Shown piece after piece: positions 1 through 8,446 of a DNA stretch of 64,000 nucleotides. The translations under genes were made by a program, and so were the position numbers. The notes beneath the pieces are model-generated. The model was not told the origin of the DNA, did not search any database, and saw nothing but the letters and a program-made list of their open reading frames with translations. The stretch comes from Meridianimaribacter flavus (lineage in GTDB: Bacteria > Bacteroidota > Bacteroidia > Flavobacteriales > Flavobacteriaceae), in assembly GCF_004366715.1 (NCBI RefSeq), contig NZ_SOQZ01000003.1, positions 5,001-69,000 on the forward strand, written 5' to 3'. How positions within the stretch are numbered: the first letter of the stretch is position 1; each line of letters starts with the position of its first letter.

Positions 1-163
1 GGTAGCTACGTTCGGAAGGGATAAGCGCTGAAAGCATATAAGCGCGAAACCCACCACAAGATGAGATTTCTTTAAAGGGCCGTGGAAGATGACCACGTTG
101 ATAGGCTACAGGTGTAAAGGCAGTAATGTCATAGCCGAGTAGTACTAATAACCCGTAGGCTTA
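1..163 (+). rRNA. 23S ribosomal RNA, 3' end (partial)
   Basis: The first bases read as the conserved 3' end of bacterial 23S rRNA, including the stretch ending AGTACTAATA followed by the terminal helix strand CCCGTAGGCTT. The gene begins left of the window. It is on the same strand as the 5S gene that follows after a spacer of about 90 bases with no tRNA, so this is the end of an rRNA operon. The exact 3' base is uncertain by a few nucleotides. Confidence 0.93.
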
Positions 164-253
164 TTGTACGCCTGTTTTTTTAGAGTGAATTTTTAAAAAT
201 GTGTTTTTTTCAATATGTTAAAATATTAGTGCCTTATTTTAAGGACAAAGATT

Positions 254-361
<108 letters not shown>

Positions 362-366
362 TTAGA

Positions 367-399
367 AAAGCATTCATAAATCTATGAATGCTTTTTTTG
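367..399 (+). terminator. rRNA operon intrinsic terminator
   Basis: There is a perfect 12-bp stem, AAAGCATTCATA (367-378) with TATGAATGCTTT (383-394), a 4-nt loop AATC, and a T run on the plus strand. It lies six bases after the 5S 3' end, so it most likely terminates the rRNA operon. Confidence 0.9.
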
Positions 400-514
400 T
401 TTTATAGAGCTTAAGATAGGTGAGATTTGTTAAGAATAAATTATAGTATAATTACTAAAATAAATAAAGCTAGAATGCCTTTTTATAATTAAAGCTTTAT
501 TTATAGAATTGTTT

Positions 515-1111
515 TTATTTAAGCAATTCATCAAACTTTAAATTATTTATAGATTCCCAAACGGATTCTCTATTCATATTATAAGCTTTAATGTTTACAC
601 CAAACCGATCATTATATAAAAAGGAAATGTCAGAATATTGTCTGTTCTTATCATAGGCTTCAATACCTTCCATACCTCTTTTATTAAATGATTTTTCAAT
701 TTTGTAATCATTTTCGTTATCTACAGTCATATTTTTATAGAACGAGTATTGACTTAAAAGCAAAACTCCTTTCTCACCTGAGCAATCATATAATGTGATT
801 TTTATTTTTTCTTTATTATTTCCATCATAATTGGCAATTGCTCCATTAATACCATGTGTTGACATTGGGGCATTACTAGTTGTAGTTTTTTGTAAACTCA
901 TTAATTGATTAGGAAACCAATCTTGTAATGCCTCATTTGTAAGTGAAGCTGTTTCTAATAAACTTTCAGTTTTATTAATAGTTTTTATGGTATTTTTTAC
1001 AGTTTTAATTTTGGTAGAAGTGTTGTCTTGTTTTGAATTTTCACCGCATGAACTTATAACAGCTATAGTAATATTAACTAGTATTAGTCTTTTTAAAAGT
1101 ATTGTTTTCAT
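515..1111 (-). CDS. Hypothetical lipoprotein
   Basis: A 198-residue protein with an N-terminal signal ending in the lipobox-like ISSCG (Cys near residue 22), so it is probably exported and lipidated. After a Ser/Thr/Lys-rich linker the remaining 150 residues form a compact soluble domain that I do not recognise (DW near residue 65, KITLYDCSG near 105, and a C-terminal stretch ending NNLKFDELLK). It follows the DUF4412 gene by 17 bases on the same strand and is probably co-transcribed with it. No enzymatic motif is visible. Confidence 0.75.
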   Translation of the reverse strand: MKTILLKRLILVNITIAVISSCGENSKQDNTSTKIKTVKNTIKTINKTESLLETASLTNEALQDWFPNQLMSLQKTTTSNAPMSTHGINGAIANYDGNNKEKIKITLYDCSGEKGVLLLSQYSFYKNMTVDNENDYKIEKSFNKRGMEGIEAYDKNRQYSDISFLYNDRFGVNIKAYNMNRESVWESINNLKFDELLK

Positions 1112-1128
1112 ATTTGAATTTTATAAAC

Positions 1129-2820
1129 TTAGTTTTTTTTCATCCTTGCACCTGAAAATAAATCCATAGTTTTGTAATTAGCTTTTTTTATAGATGTCTT
1201 TTGTTGGTTTAATGCTTTAGCAATAATGTTTACGTTGTTTTTAGATTTCTTTTTATCAATGATATCCATTTCTAAAATTAAACCATTAGAGAATTGATCT
1301 AACACCCTCGAGTCCATATCAGGAAAATCTGATGGTTTTTGTGAACCAAAATTCAAAAAGTTTGTAAGTTTTATTTTTGTATCTAATGTGTGGTACATTT
1401 TCATTATATACCTATCATCTTCAAATTGTAGCCCTTCGCAGGTATAACCAATAATGGTTTTAGCTGGTAACTTTTTTATGTTATAATTATCTAAACTCTC
1501 TTTAGAGGATTTAACTTCTGGTATAGGATACATTTGTAAAAAACTAGTACCTTGAGCATCCATAAACATAACCATTGTACTTAAGTCCATGTCAAACAGC
1601 ATAGTTGTAGTTCCTGTATTTTTGTTGTTCCCCATAGTCATTTTTGTAGCTTGATACGATGCACTTTCATTAATTAAAAACACCATCATTATGGTCTCTT
1701 TCTTTCTTGTATTTAAGGTCATTTCTGTTTCAAGTTGCCAATTAAAGTCATAGCTTTCAGGTAAATCATTAACTGTTACTTTATGATTTTTTATTGATCT
1801 TCTTGCCGATTTTACACTTCCTTTATTATTACTGCTATCATAATCATTATCATCTATGTTGGTGTTTCCGGTATTTCCTCCTTTAACAATGTTTTCCATA
1901 ACACCTCCCATAAGTCCCTCTCCAACGGTTTTGACTTCTCTAGCTTGAGGCAGTTTGACTTCAACAGGTTTGTAATCATATACCATTAAACTTTCACCGG
2001 CTTGTCCTTGTGAACCAAAGCCATCAATAAGTTCAGCTTCTTCTGATGTTTTAGTGTAGATTTCAACTAATCTGTCTTGGTCGTCAAAAAGAACGTAACT
2101 ACCTTCATAACCAGGTTCGTTTAAATACTCAAACTTAGTATACGTTTTACCTCTTAACGTTTGGGTAGTTTCATTAAAATCATCATACCTAAAATCATCT
2201 GGCTTATATATGAATGCAAACTCTACAATTCCATTGAAAGGGTTAGCAGTCACGCCTAAATCTTGCTGTTTTTCAAATTGAGCCATAAAGGGTTCAGGTG
2301 GTAGTTTATAGGCTTCAATCATCATAGTAGGAGCCATCAAACCTTGACTTTGAAGTGCTACAATTCCTGTTTTTTGGTATTCGCCTTCGCTGTATACATA
2401 CATATAGCCTTCACTATCAATGAAACCAGGTTTAGGTTGTTTTGGATCTTCCATTCTAACAGCTACTTCATTGGCATCAAAAAACTGAGTTTGGTTTAAG
2501 TTCCCATTTTCGTGCATTTTTATGATAATATCTTCTTTGAAAAATGCTTTTTTAGCTTCAGTATTTTTAGTTAAAGCTGTGTTTGATGCTTCGAGTTCGC
2601 TGGTATATTCATCTTCTTTTTTATCAGATTTTTCTTTTTTTGAAGTTGCATCATCAATAGTTTTTTCAGTTTTTTTAGATACCACTTCATCTGTTTTATT
2701 AAGGATGGTACGTTCTGCTGCTTGTTCAGCTCTCTTTTTTAGTTTTTTTAAAAGCTGTGCTTCGGCATTTATTCCGCAAAGTAAAAATGCGCATGTTATA
2801 AAAATGAGTTTTGTTTTCAT
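1129..2820 (-). CDS. Secreted DUF4412 domain-containing protein
   Basis: A 563-residue protein with a Sec signal peptide ending near CGINAEA (residues 16-22). A Lys/Glu-rich segment follows (about 25-90), with coiled-coil character and several KK/EK pairs. The C-terminal part (about 360-560) matches DUF4412-type proteins of Bacteroidota: alternating Met-rich strands (ETEMTLN, TMLFDMDLSTMVMFMD) and the segment IIGYTCEGLQFEDD. It is expected in the periplasm or at the cell surface, and its biochemical role is unknown. The start codon overlaps the stop of a 49-codon ORF (ATGA), which suggests translational coupling. It shares a strand with the large sensor-regulator just upstream, and the paired direct repeats in the gap make it a plausible target. 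Confidence 0.82.
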   Translation of the reverse strand: MKTKLIFITCAFLLCGINAEAQLLKKLKKRAEQAAERTILNKTDEVVSKKTEKTIDDATSKKEKSDKKEDEYTSELEASNTALTKNTEAKKAFFKEDIIIKMHENGNLNQTQFFDANEVAVRMEDPKQPKPGFIDSEGYMYVYSEGEYQKTGIVALQSQGLMAPTMMIEAYKLPPEPFMAQFEKQQDLGVTANPFNGIVEFAFIYKPDDFRYDDFNETTQTLRGKTYTKFEYLNEPGYEGSYVLFDDQDRLVEIYTKTSEEAELIDGFGSQGQAGESLMVYDYKPVEVKLPQAREVKTVGEGLMGGVMENIVKGGNTGNTNIDDNDYDSSNNKGSVKSARRSIKNHKVTVNDLPESYDFNWQLETEMTLNTRKKETIMMVFLINESASYQATKMTMGNNKNTGTTTMLFDMDLSTMVMFMDAQGTSFLQMYPIPEVKSSKESLDNYNIKKLPAKTIIGYTCEGLQFEDDRYIMKMYHTLDTKIKLTNFLNFGSQKPSDFPDMDSRVLDQFSNGLILEMDIIDKKKSKNNVNIIAKALNQQKTSIKKANYKTMDLFSGARMKKN

Positions 2821-2966
2821 GATGTTTTTTTATTGATTCTTACAGATTTAACAACTTTATCGTTTAGCATTATATTTATGATATAGTTACCATGTTTTAA
2901 ATGGTCTATGCTTATATAAATATTCTGGTCGTTATTAGCTTCGTCTAATAGTTTTTCTTTTAGCAT
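2817..2966 (-). CDS. 49-codon ORF resembling the end of a T9SS sorting domain (small gene or remnant)
   Basis: The minus strand encodes 49 codons, with the start at 2966-2964 and TGA at 2819-2817 overlapping the ATG of the DUF4412 gene. The peptide contains ISIDHLKHGNYIINIMLND and KVVKSVRINKK. This looks like the last strands of a type IX secretion C-terminal domain, where an L..G.Y.V pattern is followed by a basic tail. It has no signal peptide, and an in-frame TAA lies five codons before the ATG. It may therefore be the 3' remnant of a decayed cargo gene, or a small leader ORF coupled to DUF4412. The similarity is judged by eye. Confidence 0.35.
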   Translation of the reverse strand: MLKEKLLDEANNDQNIYISIDHLKHGNYIINIMLNDKVVKSVRINKKTS

Positions 2967-3072
2967 TACTACAGTGCTTAGTTAGACGCTATTAATTGAG
3001 AGGTCAACAAAATGCATTAAAGGGATGCGTTGTTTGTTTTGTAAAGTTATGATGAGAATAAAAAGTTTGATG

Positions 3073-3107
3073 TCAATTATGTAACAAACTATATCAACTA
3101 TGTAACA
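3073..3107. promoter_or_regulatory. Paired 14-bp direct repeats, candidate HTCS operator
   Basis: TCAATTATGTAACA (3073-3086) and TCAACTATGTAACA (3094-3107) differ at one position and start 21 bp apart, two turns of B-DNA. AraC-family proteins typically bind direct repeats on one helix face with about this spacing (known for araI1/araI2). The adjacent regulator ends in an AraC-type domain. The repeats lie 22 bases past that regulator's stop and 107-141 bases upstream of the small ORF/DUF4412 start. The gap 2967-3128 also holds the palindrome AACATATGTT near 3105-3114 and no clear TAnnTTTG element. The binding assignment is inference. Confidence 0.5.
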
Positions 3108-3128
3108 TATGTTGTAAAGTTGTTGTAT

Positions 3129-6100
3129 TTATTGATTTGAAGTGAATTCTGAAGGAGTAGACTTATAAACGTCTTTAAAGCATTTTATAAAATAGGAAGG
3201 TGTATTGAAACCGACTTGATATGCGATTTCAGAAATGTTTAAGTCAGAATCTTTTAAAAGATTAACCGCTAGTTTTAAGCGTTCGTTACGGATAAACTCG
3301 GTTGTTGAAAATCCTGTTATAGCTTTTAGTTTTCTGTGTAGTTGCATTCTACTCATAGCCATTTTTTTAGATAAATCATTAGAGTTAAATGACGAGTCGG
3401 TAATATAATCGTTGAGTATAGTTTTTAGTTTAGTTAAAAATTGCTGATCAACAGGAGTTGTACTTATACTGCTGAGTTCAAAATGAGCGCTATATCTTGA
3501 TTGTAGTTTTTGCCTTATTTCTATAAGTTTTTCAACACGTATTTTAAGTTTGTTACTATTAAAAGGCTTTACAATATAATCGTCTGCTCCAGTTTCTAAT
3601 CCTTTTATTTCATTTTCGTCACCACTTTTTGCTGTGAGTAAAATTATAGGAATATGACTTGTTTTTTCGTCTTTTTTTAAAGTATTACAAAGTTCAATAC
3701 CATCAATTTTAGGCATCATTATATCGCTAATGATAATATCAGGAATGTATTTTATGGCTTTTTTAATGCCACTTTCACCATTAGGAGCTTCTTTAATGTC
3801 ATAGTCATTTTTAAAAATTGAACTTATAAATTCTCTTATATCTTTATCGTCTTCAACTATTAATAAAATAGATTTGTCCTTAGATTTATTAATAGCTTGT
3901 TCTTCAGAAGTTACTGGAGTTTCTAAGACTGTATCAAGCTCATCATTAACAACTGTTTTAGTGTCTTCGTTTATTTCAGAAATATTATAAAAAGAACGCT
4001 CAATAGGTAAAGTTACAGTAAATTGAATATCATCTGTATTCATAGTGTGCGCTACAATATTTCCATGTGATAAAATAGCTAGTTCTTTCACTAACGAAAG
4101 TCCAATGCCTACACCATCAGCATTTTTATTGTTTTGGTAATACCTTTGAAATAGTTTGCTTAACTCTTTACTAGAAATGGTATTTCCGTTATTAATAATT
4201 GTGATAATAATTTGACCGTTTTTTTCAATTGCAGCAAAGTGAATTTGACCGTTTTCTGGAGCATATTTTACTGCATTAGAAAGTAAATTTGTGGTGATTT
4301 TTTCGATAACATCTTTATCAAACCAAGCTTCATGAATTGATTGAATTTTATGTGAAAAATGTATGTTTTTGTCTTTAGCTTTATACTCAAAAGAAGCTGC
4401 TATTTGTTTGAGGAATGCTGTAATATTTCCTTTAGAAACAGAGAGTTTTAAGTTTCCTGATTCTAACTTAGATAGGTCTAGTAATTGGTTGACTAGATTC
4501 AATAATCGTTTAGAGTTGTTTTGAACTAAAGAGAGTTCTTTCTTATCATCTTCTGTTAGGTTAGACTTAGATAATTGTTTTTCAATTGGACCAGAAATAA
4601 GTGTTAATGGTGTTCGAAACTCATGAGATATATTGGTGTAAATCCTGGTTTTAAATTCATCTAATTTTTTTAAGCGTTCAGTTTCATTATGCTCAAATTG
4701 TAATTGCATTTTCATGTGCCAACGCCATTTAAAATACCTGTATAACAAATACATGCTAATCAAAAAAAGTAGTGCATAACAAACAATAGCAAGCTTGCTT
4801 AAATACCAAGGTTGTAGTATTGTGAAAGTAAATGTAGCAGGTGTAGTATTCCATACACCATCATAGTTACTTGACATTACTTTAAATGTATAATCGTTAG
4901 GAGGTAGGTTGGTATAATGTGCTGAATTATTGTTTTCTGAGTTAATCCAACTTTCATCATGATTTACGAGTTGATATTTATAAAGGTTACGTTCAGGTTG
5001 TGAGAAATGTAAACTAGAAAATGTAAAGGTTACAGTATTTTGATTGAATTTAAAGGTTGAGTTTTGTTTTAAAGGATAACCTTCAGTAAAAATCTCAAAC
5101 TTAGAAATAATGGTTTTTGGTTTAATTGGGTTAAATGTAAGTTGGTTAGGGTTAAACCAGTTGAGACCTTCAAGGCCCCCAAAATATAAGTTTTCGTTTT
5201 CGTCTTTATAGTAAGCTCCAGTGTTAAATTCCAAAGCCTGTAAACCATCATAGTTGCTGTAGTTTTCAAAAATAGTATCCTTAATGTTTAATTTACTTAT
5301 ACCATAATTAGTGCTCAACCATAAGTTGTTTTCTTTATCTGGTAGTATACCGTAAATCACATTGTTTGGTAAACCATCAACTTTGGTGTAAACATCTAAT
5401 GATCGGTTTATAGTATTATACTTTTTTAAACCTTTACCATTTGTGCCAATCCATAAGATTTCATTGTCATAATGCAATGATTTTATTTTGTCATTTAAGG
5501 ATTTGATATTGGTTATTTCATTAGTCTTTAAATTTAAATTATACAACCCTTTATCATCAGTACCAATCCAAAGTGTGTGCTCATTGCCTTTTATAGCTGT
5601 TTTAATGTCATTTGTTGATAGGGTAGAATTATCAGTATTGAATTGCTTAACAATACCTTTATCTATATCGAATAAAATAATACCATTACGTTCGGTACAC
5701 AACCAACTTTGATTATCGTTCTCTTTTATAATTCTCCAGATTGTAAGATTTGAAATTTCAGGGAATGAAATGTAATCTCCAGAGTCAGTTCTGATATTTA
5801 AACCAAATCCTTGGTGACCTATCCATAATTTATTCTTGTTATAGAGCAAACTTATTATTCTGTCGCTAGCAATTGAAGAATTGTTAACGGTATATGTTTT
5901 ATACTCATTATTATTAAAGTTGATATGTGTAAGCCCTTTACCAGATGTACCTATCCATAAATTATTATTTACATCAGTACTTATGCTTCTAACCACATCT
6001 ACATTTACATTTTTAGGGACTTGATTATTTGTGAGCACATTAAATTTTATGAGGTGAGCATCATAATAGCTCGCTCCAGTTCCGTCAGAACCTAGCCAAA

Positions 6101-7061
6101 TCACTCCTGTAGCATCTTCATATAAACATAAGATGTCATTATAATGTATGGCAAAAGGGTTGTTTTTGTCTGCTTTAAAGTTTGTAACAGTATTATTTTC
6201 AAGATTAAGAAGGTAAGCACCATTGCCATAAGTGGCAATCCATAATCTGTTTTTACTGTCTATAAGTAAGTCTTCAATGTTAAGGTCATTTGGTAATTGC
6301 GAATGTTGGTATTTTATAAAGGTTGTCTTGTTGTTTTCTTTAAAGTAAAGCCCTTGACCAAAAGTTCCTAACCATATATTGTCGTCTTTATCTTTTGTAA
6401 GCGCACTAAAGTTTGCGTTAGTGTGCGATTCAACATTAATCTCATTGTATGTGTTGTTTTTAATTTGAAATACAGCTCCTGAAGCTGCAGCTATTATAGC
6501 AGTATCAGTTTCTATAAACTCATAAATGGTTTTGAGTTTGTCATGGTCGTTTAAAACTTGTAGCGTGTCTTTAGCTGTAGTATCAATTTTGAAGAGTCCT
6601 TTACCGTAGGTTCCTATATAGTTGTGAAGTGCTTTATCCTGAAAGATTGAACTAACATTATTAAAACGTTCTAAATGCTTAAAAGTATCGGTCTTTGGGT
6701 TGTAAAGTTCTAGATTTCCTGAGTTAGTAATAATCCATAACCGATTTTGCTTATCGATATATACTTTACCAAGTTTACTAAAATTTGGTCTTGTGATGTC
6801 TTCAAATTGCTTGTCGTAGTGTTTAAAGCTTTTACCGTTATATTTATTTAAACCATCTTGTGTAGCCAACCACAAATAACCTATGCTATCTTGGGCAATA
6901 CTTATAACGCTATTTTGAGATAAACCATCATTAATGGTTAAGGTATTGAAAGAAAATGGTTTTTCGGTTATAGTTTCTTGACCGCTACAAAAAAATGAGT
7001 ATAACATTGTTAGAAAAATAACAATGAAATTGTCAACGGTTTTGTATCTCCATAACGTCAT
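3129..7061 (-). CDS. Hybrid two-component system sensor/regulator (HTCS)
   Basis: A 1310-residue one-protein two-component system. In order: N-terminal signal/membrane segment (about 8-27); periplasmic two-component-propeller repeats with recurrent LWIGT and GL.. motifs (about 30-650); a Y_Y_Y-like domain (about 690-765, NYDGVW); a membrane helix (about 768-790); HisKA with phospho-acceptor His in SHEFRTPL (about residue 813); a HATPase domain with GVGIGLSLVKEL (about 990); a receiver with IVEDDKDIREF and IISDIMMPKIDG (Asp about 1112); and a C-terminal AraC-type HTH (about 1200-1308, ISEIAYQVGFNTPSYF). All catalytic motifs appear intact. Such proteins usually sit beside SusC/SusD polysaccharide loci. 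None is present here, and the only same-strand neighbours are DUF4412 and a lipoprotein. The ligand is unknown. Confidence 0.93.
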   Translation of the reverse strand: MTLWRYKTVDNFIVIFLTMLYSFFCSGQETITEKPFSFNTLTINDGLSQNSVISIAQDSIGYLWLATQDGLNKYNGKSFKHYDKQFEDITRPNFSKLGKVYIDKQNRLWIITNSGNLELYNPKTDTFKHLERFNNVSSIFQDKALHNYIGTYGKGLFKIDTTAKDTLQVLNDHDKLKTIYEFIETDTAIIAAASGAVFQIKNNTYNEINVESHTNANFSALTKDKDDNIWLGTFGQGLYFKENNKTTFIKYQHSQLPNDLNIEDLLIDSKNRLWIATYGNGAYLLNLENNTVTNFKADKNNPFAIHYNDILCLYEDATGVIWLGSDGTGASYYDAHLIKFNVLTNNQVPKNVNVDVVRSISTDVNNNLWIGTSGKGLTHINFNNNEYKTYTVNNSSIASDRIISLLYNKNKLWIGHQGFGLNIRTDSGDYISFPEISNLTIWRIIKENDNQSWLCTERNGIILFDIDKGIVKQFNTDNSTLSTNDIKTAIKGNEHTLWIGTDDKGLYNLNLKTNEITNIKSLNDKIKSLHYDNEILWIGTNGKGLKKYNTINRSLDVYTKVDGLPNNVIYGILPDKENNLWLSTNYGISKLNIKDTIFENYSNYDGLQALEFNTGAYYKDENENLYFGGLEGLNWFNPNQLTFNPIKPKTIISKFEIFTEGYPLKQNSTFKFNQNTVTFTFSSLHFSQPERNLYKYQLVNHDESWINSENNNSAHYTNLPPNDYTFKVMSSNYDGVWNTTPATFTFTILQPWYLSKLAIVCYALLFLISMYLLYRYFKWRWHMKMQLQFEHNETERLKKLDEFKTRIYTNISHEFRTPLTLISGPIEKQLSKSNLTEDDKKELSLVQNNSKRLLNLVNQLLDLSKLESGNLKLSVSKGNITAFLKQIAASFEYKAKDKNIHFSHKIQSIHEAWFDKDVIEKITTNLLSNAVKYAPENGQIHFAAIEKNGQIIITIINNGNTISSKELSKLFQRYYQNNKNADGVGIGLSLVKELAILSHGNIVAHTMNTDDIQFTVTLPIERSFYNISEINEDTKTVVNDELDTVLETPVTSEEQAINKSKDKSILLIVEDDKDIREFISSIFKNDYDIKEAPNGESGIKKAIKYIPDIIISDIMMPKIDGIELCNTLKKDEKTSHIPIILLTAKSGDENEIKGLETGADDYIVKPFNSNKLKIRVEKLIEIRQKLQSRYSAHFELSSISTTPVDQQFLTKLKTILNDYITDSSFNSNDLSKKMAMSRMQLHRKLKAITGFSTTEFIRNERLKLAVNLLKDSDLNISEIAYQVGFNTPSYFIKCFKDVYKSTPSEFTSNQ

Positions 7062-7165
7062 AAACTACTGTATAGATTAATTTTTTTAGGGGAGATTTTA
7101 TGCTATTAACTTTACTAATATAATGAAATTTGCTTGGTTTTAGATATTTATCTTATTGTATAAAA

Positions 7166-7195
7166 AAACCCATCAAATTTTGATGGGTTTTTTAT
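7166..7195 (-). terminator. Terminator of the acyl-CoA dehydrogenase gene
   Basis: AACCCATCA and TGATGGGTT form a strong hairpin flanked by an A run on the left and a T run on the right, so it could work in both directions. It begins 15 bases past the stop of the leftward acyl-CoA dehydrogenase gene and keeps transcription from running into the HTCS gene. The rest of 7062-7209 shows no recognisable promoter element for the HTCS gene. Confidence 0.8.
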
Positions 7196-7209
7196 GAGTT
7201 GTAAGATTA

Positions 7210-8352
7210 CTATCCTTTTATAACACCTCTCGAAATTACAATTTTTTGAATTTCAGAAGTACCTTCATATATCTGAGTAATTTTGGCATCACGCATTAAT
7301 CGTTCAACATGGTATTCTTTTACAAAACCATTTCCACCATGAATTTGAACCGCTTCAACAGTTTGTTCCATAGCTACTTTACTAGCATACAATTTTGCCA
7401 TTGCACTAGACATGTCGTAGTTATTACCTTGGTCTTTATCCCAAGCAGCTTTCATTACAAGCATTCTAGCAGCTTCAATTTCGGTAGCCATATCTGCTAA
7501 TTTAAAAGCAATGGCTTGGTGGTTGCAAATTTCAGTACCAAATGCTTTACGTTCTTTAGAGTATTTAAGCGCTAACTCATAAGCTCCAGAAGCAATACCT
7601 AAAGCTTGTGACGCAATACCTATTCTACCACCAGATAATGTTTTCATAGCGAATTTAAAACCAAACCCGTCTTCACCAATTCTATTTTCTTTAGGCACTT
7701 TTACATCATTAAACTGTAATGTATGTGTGTCACTTCCTCTAATACCTAATTTATCTTCTTTAGGACCTACATCAAAACCAGGCATACCTTTTTCAACTAT
7801 AAAAGCATTAATACCTCTATGTCCTTTATCTTTATCAGTTTGTGCAATCACTAAATAAACATCACTACGACCTCCATTTGTTATCCAGTTTTTAGTACCA
7901 TTCAATAAGTAATGGTCTCCCATGTCTATAGCAGTTGTTCTTTGAGAAGTTGCATCACTACCAGCTTCTGGTTCACTTAAGCAAAATGCACCAATAAATT
8001 CTCCTGTGGCAAGTTTAGTAAGGTACTTTTGTTTTTGTTCTTCGCTACCATAAGCTTCAAGTCCATAACACACCAATGAGTTATTTACAGAAACCATAAC
8101 CGAAGCAGAAGCATCAATTTTTGATAACTCTTCCATTATAAGCACATAAGATATGGCATCCATTCCGCTTCCACCATATTTAGGGTCAACCATAATTCCC
8201 ATAAAACCAAGATCTCCCATTTTTCTAACAAGTTCTTGTGGAAATTGTTGTTTCTCATCACGTTCAATTACTCCTGGTAATAATTCGGTTTGAGCAAAAT
8301 CGCGAGCAGCATCGCGAATCATTAGATGTTCTTCTGTAAGATTAAAATCCAT
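7210..8352 (-). CDS. Acyl-CoA dehydrogenase
   Basis: A flavoprotein of 380 residues from the start used here, the usual family length. It introduces an alpha,beta double bond into acyl-CoA in fatty-acid or branched-chain amino-acid oxidation. Visible features are the N-terminal helical domain, the middle segment FCLSEPEAGSD and NGTKNWITNG, and the C-terminal domain with YEGTSEIQKIVISR, which carries the usual catalytic Glu region. An in-frame ATG 42 bases upstream (8394) gives a longer ORF. That ATG lies inside the -7 promoter element, and the extra 14 residues are not family-like, so the start MDFNLTEEH is preferred. It is divergent from anmK. The substrate chain is not resolved; a short or branched chain is most likely. 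Confidence 0.92.
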   Translation of the reverse strand: MDFNLTEEHLMIRDAARDFAQTELLPGVIERDEKQQFPQELVRKMGDLGFMGIMVDPKYGGSGMDAISYVLIMEELSKIDASASVMVSVNNSLVCYGLEAYGSEEQKQKYLTKLATGEFIGAFCLSEPEAGSDATSQRTTAIDMGDHYLLNGTKNWITNGGRSDVYLVIAQTDKDKGHRGINAFIVEKGMPGFDVGPKEDKLGIRGSDTHTLQFNDVKVPKENRIGEDGFGFKFAMKTLSGGRIGIASQALGIASGAYELALKYSKERKAFGTEICNHQAIAFKLADMATEIEAARMLVMKAAWDKDQGNNYDMSSAMAKLYASKVAMEQTVEAVQIHGGNGFVKEYHVERLMRDAKITQIYEGTSEIQKIVISRGVIKG

Positions 8353-8391
8353 ATGTAGTGATAAAATTATTGATTTGTTAAAAAATGATGT

Positions 8392-8422
8392 CAAAGATAA
8401 GTTTTTGTTAGCATTTTTTCAA
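8392..8422 (-). promoter_or_regulatory. Promoter of the acyl-CoA dehydrogenase gene
   Basis: Reading the minus strand, TTG (8422-8420), 20 bases, then TATCTTTG (8399-8392) fits the Bacteroidota -33/-7 consensus TTG...TAnnTTTG. Transcription would start near 8385, about 30 bases before the chosen ATG and downstream of the alternative upstream ATG. Confidence 0.65.
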
Positions 8423-8446
8423 TAATGATTGTTATTTTTACCATAT

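Noticed and set aside
8353-8394. Longer acyl-CoA dehydrogenase start at 8394
   Set aside because: The ATG lies inside the TATCTTTG -7 element, and the added 14 residues do not look like the family.
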